Numbered from the stretch's first letter, positions 51,043-62,572 are shown. The stretch is DNA of 64,000 bases from Mytilinidion resinicola (GCF_010093595.1 NW_022985460.1:381829-445828), one strand, 5' to 3'. The notes: generated by a model from the letters alone, not told the origin. Numbers and translations are program-made.

Positions 51043-53894
51043 CTAAGCAAACCTCACCTCTCCAAAAAGACTAGCCCTCACTTGAAGCAGTGCGGCAAGC
51101 TCCAGCACAAATTCTTGCAGAATCACAACGTTCGTCAAGACGTGGCCTAGACTGGCGTCCTTGACATCGCCCTCCTCCTTCTCTTCACCGTCTTGACGTT
51201 CCTCAGGCGCGTTCTTCAGCACCACCTCAAACCTGTGCTCGCTTGGTATCCGTCGGAAGGTTATACGTCGCTTCAGTGCCTCGGCGTCTGCCACCTCAGC
51301 TAGGTTGCTGAAAACATCCGCCATCAGGGTGGTCTGGCGTTGCCCTTTCGGCGCAGGCAGAGGGCTGAGGCCACGCGAGGGGGCTGGTGACCCAATGAGA
51401 GTTTGGCCTCCAAGCCGAGAAGAGGGGGTAGGAGAACCAGTGGGATCGAACCCTTCCTTCCGGCCCCTGGGCGACTGGGACCTCGACGGTGTTGCTGAGC
51501 TCTCGAGGACGTGTTTCGGTATTTGAGGACTCCATGTTCCGGCTGGGAGCTCGGCGGAGGGACGCGTGGATTTAGATTGAGGCGTAGGCGCCTTCATTGC
51601 CTCTGTTATCTCCTCGTGTACTCGAAATGCTTGTTTTCTATTTGCGAGATGTTGTTCGAAATCGGGGATGTCGGTGCGCATGATCTCGATCTGGGACTGG
51701 AGCGAGGATAGGCCAGATAGGAGAGCTGGCGCGTTGTGAGAGGTCCACATTAGGTGTCGGTTGGCTAAGTGGATGTCGTGGCTGAAGTCCTCTTCCGAAT
51801 CCTCCTCTTGCTCTTGCTCTTGCTCTGACTCCGGAGTGAACTGGTATCTTGACGGTTCGACCGAGAGCCATCCCTCTAAACGTAACTTGGCGCATGCCCC
51901 TAATTGACAAAATGCTTCTGTCAAAGCAAGGTTGGTCTCAACGTCGTTGGTAAAAAATCGTGAGAGTAGGTGGAGTAGAGACCGAAGTAGAGGATCTTCA
52001 GGCAGAATGCAATGTAAGTTAACCTCCCGTGGCCCATCAATGGCGAAGAAGTCGGGACTTTGTAATCCCGCGTCGGCCAGTGATAACATTCGGAGAGAAC
52101 ATGGATGACTTTCCAGATGGGAAAGAGTGTCTTTAAGATGACTGTCATACGCTTCGTCCAGTCCGACTTCGCCGGCGATGGATGTTGCAAGAGACAAGTA
52201 TGCTTCCATTTCAGCATCCAAGGCGCCAACTGTTCGTTGTGGCTCTATGTGATGAATATCCAAGACTTTCAATAAAGTCCCGACAGCATAGCTGTGATTC
52301 TTGCTGAGGATGACGGTCATCAACTTTAGCGCAGAGATGACTGTCTGCGGGTTCTTAGAATCCGCACTAGTAAGGATTAGATCTACCAGGTTGAAGAGCG
52401 AAGGATTCATCCTGTCATCGTCATTGTCAGGCTGCGAAAGCAGCATTAGAGATTTCCGCCGTTGAAGCGCTACTGGCGATCGCGGTGTGCGTGGCCTCCC
52501 ATCTGAGGATTCAGGAAGCGCTAGCAAATAATGAAGTATCATATGAACTAGTTCGGGATGATCAAGCGCGTCTAGGATGCGCCGAAGATATGTTAAGACT
52601 GCAACGGAGGAGCCGCCGTCCATATCTGAAGACTCCAACAGGGAGGGGTATCTGTTAATTTATTAACGAGCGCTCATCGTGACATGGAACGGAACTTACA
52701 ATAGTTGCTGCAGGAATAAGACTTGAAAATGATCTATTAAAGTATGCCTAACGTCGATAGATCTGCAGTGCTCTAGCACGTCCTGCCAGAAAGTCAAATA
52801 TGAGAGAAATGTGTCCATATGGACCGTGAACTCTGGAGAAAACAGGCTCTCGGCTTGTGCGGAGCTCTGCATTTCATTATAATCCGAAAGGGTCAAGATG
52901 ATTGGCAAGTCTTCTGTTGGATGTAAGATTGATAGTTTCCTAGTCTTTGTCAATATATAATCTATGCTGTGCATGATGTAGACAAACCTGCTGAGTTGAC
53001 TGTAAAGTGCCCCGAGCCCACTTGCCATGAGCGTCGGGAGATCACTACCCACGATCCATTGCTCCAGGTCCTGCGATTTCGATGCGGACTCGAAGATATA
53101 CAACAAGCCAGTCCGCGCAAAGTCTCCGATACGGCCTTCATGATGTACATGGTCGATCAACTGGTAGCACAAAGGAAAGTCTTCTTTCTGGGTGAGACCA
53201 GCAAAATCAACCTTTGGGTTGACCGACCGTCCCTGCGAGTCGCTTGAACGAGAGGTGAACCACACTGGCAGTATCTCCGGTTGTAACCTGATCTTGGCCG
53301 ATATCCCAAATAGGAGCTCCACGATCTCAGCTTCTGTATCTTCCCCCACTACCATGCTGCCAGAGCCGACAATTCTTCCGATAAAGTTCATGAGGGATTG
53401 CGCAAACTGGTCGTTCTCGAGAAAATCTTCCTCCTCGCTATCGAGGAGCGCTCCGAACAGGGCAACACCATCTCTGACCACACCCTCATTGTACGCAGTC
53501 GACGCGATCTTGGAGACAGCATTGTAGATTTGGGAGGAGGCTGCAAAGGAAAGGCAGAGGTGAGGTGCTGGCGATCGAGATTCGTCGTTGAGGATAGAGG
53601 TGAGGCGCTGGAAGCAGGTCCGTATCGCTGCTATAGCTTGCGCGTCGGAGGCAAAGGCGGAGGTTTTGTGCCAAGTTTGCTATATTATATTAACGGCAGG
53701 CTCTATTTTAAGTCGGAAAGGTGGAGCAAACCAATATCTCATTATATACTCTCTTGAAGCGTGCCAGACGCTGTTGGGGGTTGTTCGACGCGGCCTGTTT
53801 CTTGGGGGTGGCCCCAATCAATCGTGACCACTGTAGGGAGCCTGTCAGTATCGCAACTCGAGTCCAGAACATTTGGTAAGCTTACGAAGTCCAT
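51043..53894 (-). CDS. FHIP family protein (FTS-Hook interacting; RAI16/FAM160-like)
   Basis: Fungal FHIP links Hook and FTS to early endosomes for dynein transport. Exons 53894-53886, 53830-53732, 53679-52988, 52939-52700 and 52651-51043 give exactly 882 codons plus stop. The first exon is only nine bases (ATGGACTTC), continued by WSRLIGATPKKQAASNNPQQ. Helical repeats follow (VVRDGVALFGALLDSEEEDF, IVELLFGISAKIRLQPEILP, FPLCYQLIDHVHHEGRIGDF, ESASKSQDLEQWIVGSDLP). A 48-nt stop-free intron (52940-52987) is inferred because splicing gives GALYSQLSRKLSILHP, a better family fit. The rest carries TLLKVLDIHH and a disordered Ser/Pro-rich region before the C-terminal helices LQEFVLELAALLQVRASLF. The assignment rests on pattern recall, not on a short diagnostic motif. 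Confidence 0.85.
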
Positions 53895-54258
53895 CGCTGT
53901 ATGTCATCTGTCGTCCATGGCCTCCAGGAGTCCGTTGGTGAGCGCAGCCGTCGTCGTCTCTGAAGCAATTGCGGAGAAAGGGCACCTCCGAGACGCGGCT
54001 CGTGCTCACGGGTTTCACCTATCTATAAATTCACTTTGATAAGACATGACACTGGAACATCGCGTTTACAGTGGCTATCACATGAGGTTTAGCAGCACAG
54101 TGATTTCCAGTTCACAAGGAGTTTTATACCGATCATATACAGTAATTGAGAAAGACGGCACATTATTATTTCCAAACTAGTACAAAGGTATCACATAAAT
54201 AGGCCATAGAACCGCCCTAATCAAAACTTCGACAAAGAAAATCCACTACAGCATCCGC
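53895..54258. other. Short intergenic region, no gene seen
   Basis: 5' flank of the FHIP-family gene and 3' flank of the DUF4336 gene. Nothing recognised. Confidence 0.5.
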
Positions 54259-55179
54259 CTACTTCGACTTGCTGGACTCCAGATGCCACGCCATGATCTT
54301 CTGGAAGATCCCCTTGCCGCCGCTCTCAATGACGTCTCCGTGGCACGGAATGATGCGCTCGAAATCCCACTCATTGATCTTCGCAGTGCTCGCCGCGTAC
54401 CCCTTCCTATCTCCGGAGCTGATGGCGTACCAGATGAACCTCCTCTGGCCCATTGCAGCGCCCTGGGTGCTGTTGACAGCCTTGAAGAGCTTCGTCAGAA
54501 TGCCGTCAGATGCATGCCCGCCGGCCTTGCTGTACTGTTCGTTTGCGGGTAGGTTGAAGATGTAGTCGGCCTCGATCATGGTCTTGGTGGGCTTGTGGTT
54601 GAAGACGATCTCTTTGTTGGTGTGGGCCGCCACGAACTCGTACTCGAACTCAGAGTCGAATTCGGAGTCAACGGTGGTCGGCTTGTTGGCAGTGAACACC
54701 ACGCTAAATGGGACATCCTCGTTCTTCTGCTTTGTGCGCTTCTCTAGTAGGCCCTCTGGTCCGAGGACTTTGGCGTTGGGATATGCTGCGTGCCATGGAC
54801 CAAGGAAGATGTGGTGCTGTGTATTGTTAGCTTTATGCGGCATACTAGGAGATTTGTGAGTGGAATATTACCTCGATATCGAGTGCGGCGATGTACTTGA
54901 CTTCACCAAGCGATGCGACAGTTGCTTTGACCTCATCTGTCAATGCGACGGGAGAGAAGACGGCAAGAGCTCCAGACTGGAGTCGGACTGGAGAAACATT
55001 AGTAAATGATCACAAGCGCAAAGTTACACTGGCTATCACTGACCTACGGTGCCCCTCCCGCCAATCTTAATCCTACCAAATCGCAAGAATGGCACGGAGA
55101 AGGTGGTAATGACGTTTGGGACAACTTGACGAATGACCATGACCTTCGCCGGGTCTTTGGGAACAAGTTTGCCGCTCAT
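54259..55179 (-). CDS. DUF4336-family protein
   Basis: Exons 55179-55044, 54987-54872 and 54816-54259 total 810 nt, 269 codons plus stop. The start MSGKLVPKDPAKVMVIRQVV leads into TTFSVPFLRFGRIKIGGRGT, then VRLQSGALAVFSPVALTDEV, VKYIAALDIEHHIFLGPWHA and, near the end, RIIPCHGDVIESGGKGIFQK. This order (basic/hydrophobic strands, HHIFLGPW, PCHGD) resembles the metallo-beta-lactamase-like fold of DUF4336 proteins; the two His segments may be metal ligands. No enzymatic activity is established for the family. No signal peptide. The alternative donor at 55047 would shift the frame, so the donor GTCAGT at 55043 is used. Confidence 0.8.
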
Positions 55180-56281
55180 GTTGATTGGAAGTGCCGCGGA
55201 TTGGTATATGTGAGAGAGTTGGAAATGTGTTTGTTGTCGAAAAGCTTTGGAAGTCTGGAGCTTTAAGTTAAGCGGATAGAAGGGATGACGTTGACACTTG
55301 AGCTGGAAGGTGATGAATTATCAGATGGGATGAGGCCTGAATTGTTCGAGGCCCCACCGCTTTATGTATCTCCTCCTTTCATCAGCCCACTATGTATGTA
55401 ATCACCGCCGTTGCGTTCAAGCCTCATTCTGCACCTATGCCTTGAAGTTTGCAGGAATGCAAATACTCAATGCCTCGGCCATTCACAGCGCTGGTCATTG
55501 CATCGCTAAGCCGTTGAAGACGCCACCGGCGCGCGCTGTCAGCAACGACAAGGCTCGTAGTTTGCCCGTTTCACCCACCGCACTACTGCCCTTCCAGGAT
55601 AAAACTGTCAAAGAGAGCGTTGGGTCCTTGGCTTCTTCCATGCGTGAGTAAGCCGATTGGTCTTTTTGGAACTGTCAACGTGGGCCCTGGAGAAACCAAG
55701 ACGGAAGGGCATTATTGAGTTTCCCCTATATCTCGGTGCCGAGCATGTGGGGTGCTTGTAGTAATCCGGATGGTCTGGAAGTATTTGATAGCGAAGGCTT
55801 CGAACGGGCCATAGATTCTAGTTGACAAATACTTCATATACTTGAAATGCTCACAACCATCTTAGCATATGAAATTGCAGCATGTTTTCTCGACCTACTT
55901 CGGCCGAGCTATTTGAGACGTTGACCACGTCTATGTTTACCACCAAGCCGAATCTTCGTAATCCGCCATCTTTCCAAGATCATGATTCATAGCTTCATGC
56001 CTNNNNNNNNNNNNNNNNNNNNNNNNNNNNNNNNNNNNNNNNNNNNNNNNNNNNNNNNNNNNNNNNNNNNNNNNNNNAATTATTCGTGCGGCATTTGCAC
56101 CAGTTCGCGCGACTTCGTACGAACGCTGTTTCGAAGCCTTTATACCCAATCCAGAAGGGTATCTCATATCATCGAGGACTCGTGCCCATCTGACATGCTT
56201 CCAAGCAAGATCCACTTCGTCAGTCCTTTGATCAAGGAGTTTGCACAAGTCGACTGGCCTCGTCGTATGGCGTACCGCCCA
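55180..56281. other. Intergenic region interrupted by an assembly gap
   Basis: Holds the promoter of the DUF4336 gene and the 3' flank of RRP45. Open frames cross the gap (56003-56077) on both strands, for instance the reverse frame with RYPSGLGIKASKQRSYEVAR, but I recognise none. A gene could be hidden by the gap. Confidence 0.4.
56003..56077. other. Assembly gap (75 N)
   Basis: A run of 75 N. Sequence on both sides is of normal composition. The real length is unknown, and open frames that cross it are not interpretable. Confidence 0.99.
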
Positions 56282-57268
56282 TCATCTAGCGTTTTCAGCG
56301 CTGAGTTCCGCAATCAAGCCACCGACATCTCTCTTCTTCGCATCCTCCTCCAATCTCCGCTGGATGAATTTAGTGATGTCCTTGACTTTTTCCAGCGCGA
56401 CACTAGTGCAGTTCAGTAGAGCCATTGGGTCCACCGAAACACCCCCATACTTGGCGATTTGACAGACTTCGCCATGTCTGTTCATTGTAATCACCGCTTC
56501 TCCCTCGCGGACCTGCTCTTCAGCAAGGTTGGCGTCCATCAGCATGATTTCTCCAGCGTTGTAGTATGAGAAGGTCACACAGATTGGGTGATGGAGGATT
56601 GACAGTGGTATCGGTTCGCGTTCTCGTATGCTGAAGATCGTCGCATTCTCGCCCTCCACCGCTACGTCCGGTCGCCGGAAATGCTGTAAAGCGGCGATGA
56701 CTGCGATGCAGGACGCATCAATCAGCCCACCGTCATGGTCTAAGATGTGTAGGTCGGCGCGCAGTGAGAAGCATTTCAAGCCTGCGATAATACAGAGTGA
56801 CTCGGTGTCGAGGGCTCCACTGCGACGGATAGCTTTCTCAAGGATTCGGGAAAGGATGTTTTCGGCTTCTGTAGGACTATGAGCTGGGTTAGGGCGCTTG
56901 AGACATGTAAAATTGAGTCTAGGGGATTGCATACCGGCCGATTTCGAATGCAGGCGACGCCATTGGCGAGAATTCGGTGCTGATGTTGAAAATGCCATCG
57001 AATTTGCGATCTACAAAGGGCGCAGTGACTTCTGCGGACACTCTTGCAATCACTCTGGGTATTCTATTAGTGCGATCCTGAACAGCTTTTCGATGTCATC
57101 TCACCTAGTCTTGCCTAACTGGACATCTGCGACGCCATGCTCGTCGCCGAAATTGAGCTCGAGACTTCGGAAGGCGTCAAAGGGTCGGCCATCTAGGCGG
57201 ATGTTCTCCTTGAGACCTTGCAGAATGAACTCGCGTTCATTGACAGATATCTCAGCTGCGCGAGGCAT
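56282..57268 (-). CDS. RRP45: Exosome core subunit RRP45 (EXOSC9-like)
   Basis: RNase PH-fold ring subunit of the RNA exosome, structural rather than catalytic. Exons 57268-57105, 57054-56935 and 56876-56282 give exactly 292 codons plus stop. MPRAAEISVNEREFILQGLK then NIRLDGRPFDAFRSLELNFG is the family start; GVADVQLGKTRVIARVSAEV, FNISTEFSPMASPAFEIGR, SLCIIAGLKCFSLRADLHIL, GGLIDASCIAVIAALQHFRR and HPICVTFSYYNAGEIMLMDA follow in the RNase PH order. The catalytic Asp/Arg pattern of bacterial RNase PH is altered, as expected for Rrp45. It is head-to-head with CWC15, 193 bases apart, two RNA-processing genes with one shared promoter. Confidence 0.95.
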
Positions 57269-57461
57269 CTTCGATATTCATGAGTGAGGGGAACGCGCTT
57301 TCCTTCCTGGCTTGAAATTTACAGGTGAAAGGCTGATCTTCGGCAAAACTAATCGCGCCAAGGCCGATCCATGTCTCACGAATTCGCAGTGCAAGTTGAG
57401 CCTCTCGACGATCAACATCTTATTCTGACGACCTCTACAACCATCGCGCTCCCTACACACG
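57269..57461. promoter_or_regulatory. 193-bp bidirectional promoter, RRP45 / CWC15
   Basis: The shortest divergent intergenic region in the window, separating the start codons of two essential RNA-processing genes. It must contain both core promoters and both leaders. I see no TATA box. Two housekeeping-type start sites sharing one nucleosome-free region are likely. Confidence 0.6.
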
Positions 57462-58481
57462 ATGACTACAGCTCACAGGCCTACGTTTGATCCCGTAAGC
57501 TCATCCAGAGCCCACCTAGAAAACGTTGGCTAATAGCTTAGGCCCGCGGAAAAGACGCGCAGCGCGGACCGGCGTATCACCAACGGCTCCTCCCAGCTCA
57601 CAAGGTCCTCAAGCACAGGTATAGTCCTAAGTCACCATCTAAAAGCATCGATCTGACGGGCAAAAGGCAACCTGGCCAAGGTGGAGACGCAGACACCAGC
57701 ATACGCGACCTCCGCGCAGAACTACTCCAAGCTGAGGCAGCACACTTCGCAAACAAGAACGGCGGAGCCATCGCAGAACAAGACGACACCTTCGATACCA
57801 CATCCGCAGCATCCAAGCGATTGTTAGACGCATCCACCGCAGACGACGAAGACAACGAGGAATCCGAAGCGAAGCGGCGGCGGATGATACTGGAGGAGGC
57901 CAAGGACATCGATGCAGATTCTGATGGCAGCAGTAGTGAGAGCAGTGACAGTAGTGATGAAGAGTAGGAAGGAACTATAAGCTTTTCAGTCAGGGTAATA
58001 CTGACTTTGATTTAGCGACGATGAAGAGGATGAGACAGCAGAGCTGATGCGAGAGCTCGAGAAGATCAAGCGGGAACGGGCAGAGGCGAAAGCCAAGGAG
58101 GTATGTGTACTCATGCGGGCACATGCATACTAGATACTAAGAACCTGCAGGAAGCGGAGCGAGCAGCTGAAGAAGAGGAGCAACGCGAGTTCGACATAGC
58201 TCGCGGAAATCCGCTACTCAACCCCAAGGACTTCAACCTCAAGCGACGGTATGCACTGTGCCACTATCGGGCGGGTCTCGGCTAATGCAGGGCGCAGATG
58301 GGACGACGACGTCGTATTCAAGAACCAAGCCAGAGGCACAGAGGACAAGAAGAAAAAGGAATTCGTCAACGACATGCTGCGGTCGGATTTCCACAAGCGC
58401 TTCATGGTGAGTTACCCCGTTGCTGGCATCGTCGGGCATACCGTGGCTAACGCGTGGCAAAAGGGCAAGTACGTGCGCTGA
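57462..58481 (+). CDS. CWC15: Pre-mRNA splicing factor CWC15
   Basis: Component of the Prp19-associated (NTC-related) part of the activated spliceosome. Seven exons (57462-57494, 57542-57618, 57667-57963, 58016-58100, 58151-58248, 58298-58406, 58464-58481) sum to 717 nt, exactly 238 codons plus stop. [40 protein letters not shown] and [16 protein letters not shown] are the conserved N-terminus; the middle is acidic and Ser-rich; the C-terminus has [53 protein letters not shown]. The intron 57619-57666 is 48 nt and stop-free, and is removed because RQPGQGG is contiguous in the family. The last exon is only 18 bases. Confidence 0.95.
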
Positions 58482-59319
58482 GCTGAATCCATCGTGCTTT
58501 TGCGTCTTTGGCGTCCTTGGTGCTGGGCGCCTTCGCTTCAACTCCGATTGGCCAATGGACTGGACTGGAGGGGCAGAAAGTGACGCATGCATCATGTCCC
58601 ACCTAGCGTTATCTTCTGATGATCCGACTCGAACTGGAACAAACAAGCTGAAGGCACCGCTATCCATGCTGCAATCCATGGCGCGAATCCTCCTCCAGGG
58701 TCGACGCCATCGTCATGGGCAGCAAGGGCCTCGCATGTCAATTCAATATGCTCAGCCTCCGCAGATTCATTTTGATGCATCCATCGTCTAGCGCGTGAGA
58801 ATCTTGGAAGGCCCCACGTTCATAATCCGCAGGTACCCTCGCAATACCTCGCTCGGACAACCGGACAGGCCGAGCGACTTACCAGCAACAGATCAAGTTA
58901 TTGCCTGGTGGCTCGAAGCAGGCGGACCGCAACCAGCTCAAGAAGCCGAGGTGGCGAAGTGTGGGGTCGCGATGCACCCAGGGGTCCAAGCCGCCACAGA
59001 ACGGACCACTCGGGCAACAGAGCGGACGAGGCTTGCCGCAGATGGGCAGCAATGGTGGCTGGTGGTGATCGCCGCAGCTGAAATCGACTCCCGTTCCGAT
59101 CTCTTGCATACAGCTGACCTTGGTGACGACATGCGCTAGTGGTCCCATTCTACCCCTCCAACCCCTCCGAGCCTGCTTTGCACTTGTTTGTTCGAGCTAT
59201 GTAGTTGCGCATAAATAGGCCCGCCTCTGCTGTTTCATTGTCCGTCACTCTCAATACATCCTCTATACTCACACATTCTTCACCACTTTCAATTGAACTT
59301 TGCCTCACTTCAACTCATC
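58482..59319. promoter_or_regulatory. Intergenic region with promoter of the DDR48-like gene
   Basis: No supported gene. A TATA-like gcataaataggc lies at 59209-59220, about 100 bases before the next start codon, with a C/T-rich leader after it. A TATA box fits a strongly inducible stress gene. Confidence 0.5.
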
Positions 59320-60185
59320 ATGTCTAACTACAACGACAACGACAGCTACGGCTCCAACCAGCGCGGAGGAGACTCGTCCAACTACGGACAAGACTCCGGC
59401 CGCACTGGAGGAGGAGACTCCTACGGACAGGGCAACGACTCCTTTGGACAGACCCAAGACTCTAGCCGCACTGGTGGCCTCGGTGGAGGAGACTCTTACG
59501 GACAGGGCAACACTGGTGGCCAAGGAGGAGACTCCTACGGACAGGGCAATGACTCCAGCACCACGGGAGGCCTAGGGGGAAACGATTCCTATGGCAGCAC
59601 CAAGCGCTCCGACAACAACGACTCTTACGGAGATGTAAGCTTCCTTGAGCTAAACGAGCCTCGGTCATGTATCTAATATCGCTCTAGGACTCCTCCAGCA
59701 ACCAGTACGGGTCAGGTACCACAGGCGGAGCTGGCTTTGGCAACAAGACCTCCGGCAACGACGACAGCACCTTCGACAGCAGCAACACCAAGTACGGAAA
59801 GTCCGATGAGACCACACCGTACAGCGGCGGGAACGACTCCTACGGAAGCGGAACCACTGGCGGTGCTGGCTATGGCAACAAGGCCGGAGGTAATGATGAC
59901 AACTCGAACTCGAAGGGTGGTGGTACGTATTCCCTTCTTCTCCACTATCTCTCATCATTCACTTGCTAACATGCAACAGACTCCACCGTGGGCAAGCTCT
60001 TGGAGAAGGCCGGCGGCGTGTTCAAGAACGACAACATCGCTGAGAAGGGCCGCGCCAAGCGCGAGGAGAAGGGCTTCGGAGGAAACGATGACTCTTATGG
60101 AGGGTCGAACCAAGACTCCTCGTACGGATCCACCAACCAGGATTCCTCGTATGGTAACTCTGGCAACAACAACAATAACTACTAG
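59320..60185 (+). CDS. DDR48/Awh11-like disordered stress protein
   Basis: Exons 59320-59634, 59688-59922 and 59980-60185 give exactly 251 codons plus stop. The sequence is nearly all Gly, Ser, Asn, Asp, Tyr and Thr, built from repeats such as NDSYG, GGDSYGQGND and QDSSYGS, like yeast Ddr48 and related fungal stress proteins. The only ordered-looking part is STVGKLLEKAGGVFKNDNIA then EKGRAKREEKGFGG near residue 185, a helical motif that I recall from small fungal heat-shock/awh11-type proteins. No signal peptide or membrane segment. Likely a soluble, intrinsically disordered protectant; this is family-based inference, as no enzymatic motif exists. Both introns keep the repeat frame. Confidence 0.8.
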
Positions 60186-60940
60186 GTTAAGCTGCTGGAA
60201 TGCAGTAGGACTTCGGGTGGAGCACGGCGCGCACCCGCGAGAATCATGTAGGATTATGGGCTTCTATACGTAGGATAGGTCTCAGGCACTTTCATGAATT
60301 CATGTAAAACAATCACTTCATATGACTGTGCAGAGTGAGTCTGGTGACTGACAACGCTCGTTATGCTTCAGTCTGGAAATGTGCATTCTCCAAAGTGATC
60401 TTGGCATCTCTGCAGGACTTCAATAAATGGCCAAAAGCCAGGGTCTAATATCATTTATATCACATCGCAAATGATCGTCAAAATCCAGTTTACGTCGCCA
60501 TTTAGACAGACGTCTGAGCTGCCTTTCCTCACTTGTCTGGATTTCTGAAGTTTCCCAGTACGTCATCCAAGATCAAGATGCGATATCAGGGTCGTAACAC
60601 TATAAATCAGGCCGCTATATCTACTACCTTGTTCATACGTAATGAGTCTTTTACAGCACGCCATCAAAGGACTGGCATGTGGTGTAAGATTGACCCTGCC
60701 TAGAGGTTTCTAGCACGCCATAAAGAACTAGCACGTGGTTTATGGTACGTTGCGTCGTAGTTCGGGCTAGCATCTGGGCTACTGTAACAAATGTCACTTT
60801 GTAGCTTAGATTTCAGTTTGATTCACGGCGCGAGAGATTTTACATCTAACATGTAATTTCAACGGAGCACTGAATCACTCCACAGAGCGTGGTACAATCA
60901 AAAGACCTCCCATATCTGGGTATATATTGCAAAACGTCCA
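60186..60940. other. Convergent 3' flanks with a short direct repeat
   Basis: No gene seen. A diverged direct repeat occurs at about 60655 and 60712 (agcacgccatcaaaggactg / agcacgccataaagaactag), 57 bases apart. Confidence 0.5.
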
Positions 60941-62572
60941 TCAGCCCAACCTCACTCTTTTCCAAATCCTCAAACACTCCTGCAAATCCGACACCACACT
61001 CCCCGTCGGCTCCGCCGTCGTCGTCTTAATCACAAACAACACACACGCCGCCAGCGCAAACGCGCTCTGATTCTCCCTCAACATCGCATAATGCGCCTTG
61101 GTCATGCCCCCGCTCTGACTCCAGCTCTTCCAATGATCCAACATCGTCGCCATCTTCGTCGCAACGGCCTCGTCCTGGATCATCGCCCACAAGACCTGCT
61201 CCACCACATCCGCAACCGATGTCTCCTCCTTTACATAGCTCTTCTTAACCAGCCACGTCAAGCACGCCTCCGCCACGATCTTGATCCCCAGCTTCTGGCT
61301 CAGCATCGCCTCGGTGACGGCCTGCTCGCGCCGCTGGTCCTCGCGCAGCTGCCGGCGGCGGCTCTCATTGTGGAAGTTCGTCGCGTCGTCGCGGATGCGC
61401 TTCTGCCGCGCCGCCGCCTGCTGGTCGAGCGGCAGCCGCAGCTCGTCGGCGATGCGCCGCGCCTGCTCGGTGAAGCGGATGTGGCGCTCGAAGTTCTCGG
61501 CGTTGTCGTCGCTCGGCGTGCGCCACGTCGGCACGTCGTCGTCGGTCAGCAGGCCGAGAAGGACCAGGACGCCGCACGGGACCGTCTCGCGGCGCGCGAC
61601 GGCGAGCACGTCGGCGGGGATTGCGAAGCTCCACAGGCCGCCTTTGGGCGCGCCCAGGGCCGTGGCTGCGCAGGAGAACCAGAAGCTCGAGGGGGAGTAG
61701 GCGGAGGCGGGGCTTTGATCGTGGAGGTGGGGGAGGGAGAGGCGCGTTTTGGGGGAGGCTTCTGAGTAGGCTTCTTCGATGCCCGAGGAGCCAATGCGGA
61801 GGCGGATGGGGGAGGGCGTGTGGAGAGAGAGGAGGCCGCTGTCTTGGTCGCTGTCGTCTTCTAGGAAGCCTTCTTTCTCTTCTTTGGGGGGCTCGGGTTT
61901 CGAGCCGTTGAGGGCGAGCGGGACATTGTCGCCTTCTGAGGGCGGGTCGATGCGCGTCCAGTATGGCGGCATAGAGTCGGAGTTCCTGAGGTCCCATTCC
62001 TTCTTCCAGTGTAGCGAGAGGGAGAGTATGCCGTCGGAATCGTCAGATGTTGCAACCATGAGCACCGCGTCGGACGTTGTCGGCGCAAGAAGCAGCTTTG
62101 TGCCTGCAGGCGTCCATAGTCCTGAGCTCCTCAAGTCGCTGAAGCCTGCCTTGTCGGGCACTGCTCCTCTATCCAGCAGGAAAGCAACGAGCTGCTCGAA
62201 ATCAATCTCGGCCTGTGGCTGGCTGAGCTCGTCGTGGTATTGTATCCTGTACGCTTTGACCCCGATAACCATCTCTTTCCAATTGAACACCGTCCAGCTG
62301 CCGCCTTTCAGGGTGGACGGGGTTTTCGAGAGCTGGAAATATGGCGGGTCGGAGCGGTGCAATGGGTGGATACTTTTTCGAGGGATTTCGATCTCGACGA
62401 TGCCGGACAGCAGAGCACTGCGCGTGATGGCTGAGACTCCATTCTTCTTGAGGGTGCGCTGGATCTCGCGCAGGGTGAGGAGGACCTTGAACGCGGTGTA
62501 GATAGTAGGGAGGACGCCGAGCACAGCGAGAGGGATGCCGACGTAGGTGATTATGTCCACGGCGTAGACCAT
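60941..62572 (-). CDS. Unknown fungal protein with N-terminal membrane anchor
   Basis: One uninterrupted exon of 543 codons starting at the ATG at 62572. Residues 8-32 (ITYVGIPLAVLGVLPTIYTA) form one hydrophobic helix, followed by a basic segment, so it is probably a membrane-anchored protein with a large cytoplasmic part. Recognisable ordered stretches include LKGGSWTVFNWKEMVIGVKA and LWTPAGTKLLLAPTTSDAVL; a charged linker with DDSDQDSG splits the protein, and the C-terminal third is helical with KRIRDDATNFHNESRRRQLR and a hydrophobic AFALAACVLFVIKTT near the end, possibly a second membrane segment. I cannot name a family or function. The central coding region (61340-61560) is much more GC-rich than the surroundings. 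Confidence 0.75.
   Translation of the reverse strand: MVYAVDIITYVGIPLAVLGVLPTIYTAFKVLLTLREIQRTLKKNGVSAITRSALLSGIVEIEIPRKSIHPLHRSDPPYFQLSKTPSTLKGGSWTVFNWKEMVIGVKAYRIQYHDELSQPQAEIDFEQLVAFLLDRGAVPDKAGFSDLRSSGLWTPAGTKLLLAPTTSDAVLMVATSDDSDGILSLSLHWKKEWDLRNSDSMPPYWTRIDPPSEGDNVPLALNGSKPEPPKEEKEGFLEDDSDQDSGLLSLHTPSPIRLRIGSSGIEEAYSEASPKTRLSLPHLHDQSPASAYSPSSFWFSCAATALGAPKGGLWSFAIPADVLAVARRETVPCGVLVLLGLLTDDDVPTWRTPSDDNAENFERHIRFTEQARRIADELRLPLDQQAAARQKRIRDDATNFHNESRRRQLREDQRREQAVTEAMLSQKLGIKIVAEACLTWLVKKSYVKEETSVADVVEQVLWAMIQDEAVATKMATMLDHWKSWSQSGGMTKAHYAMLRENQSAFALAACVLFVIKTTTAEPTGSVVSDLQECLRIWKRVRLG

Noticed and set aside
55937..56419. Frames crossing the 75-N gap on both strands
   Set aside because: They are only open because N codons are undefined; neither side resembles a known protein and the gap length is arbitrary.
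61091..61911. Forward frames of up to 224 residues opposite the unknown one-exon gene
   Set aside because: Composition follows the GC-rich antisense strand, and the reverse frame is far longer and has plausible helices.
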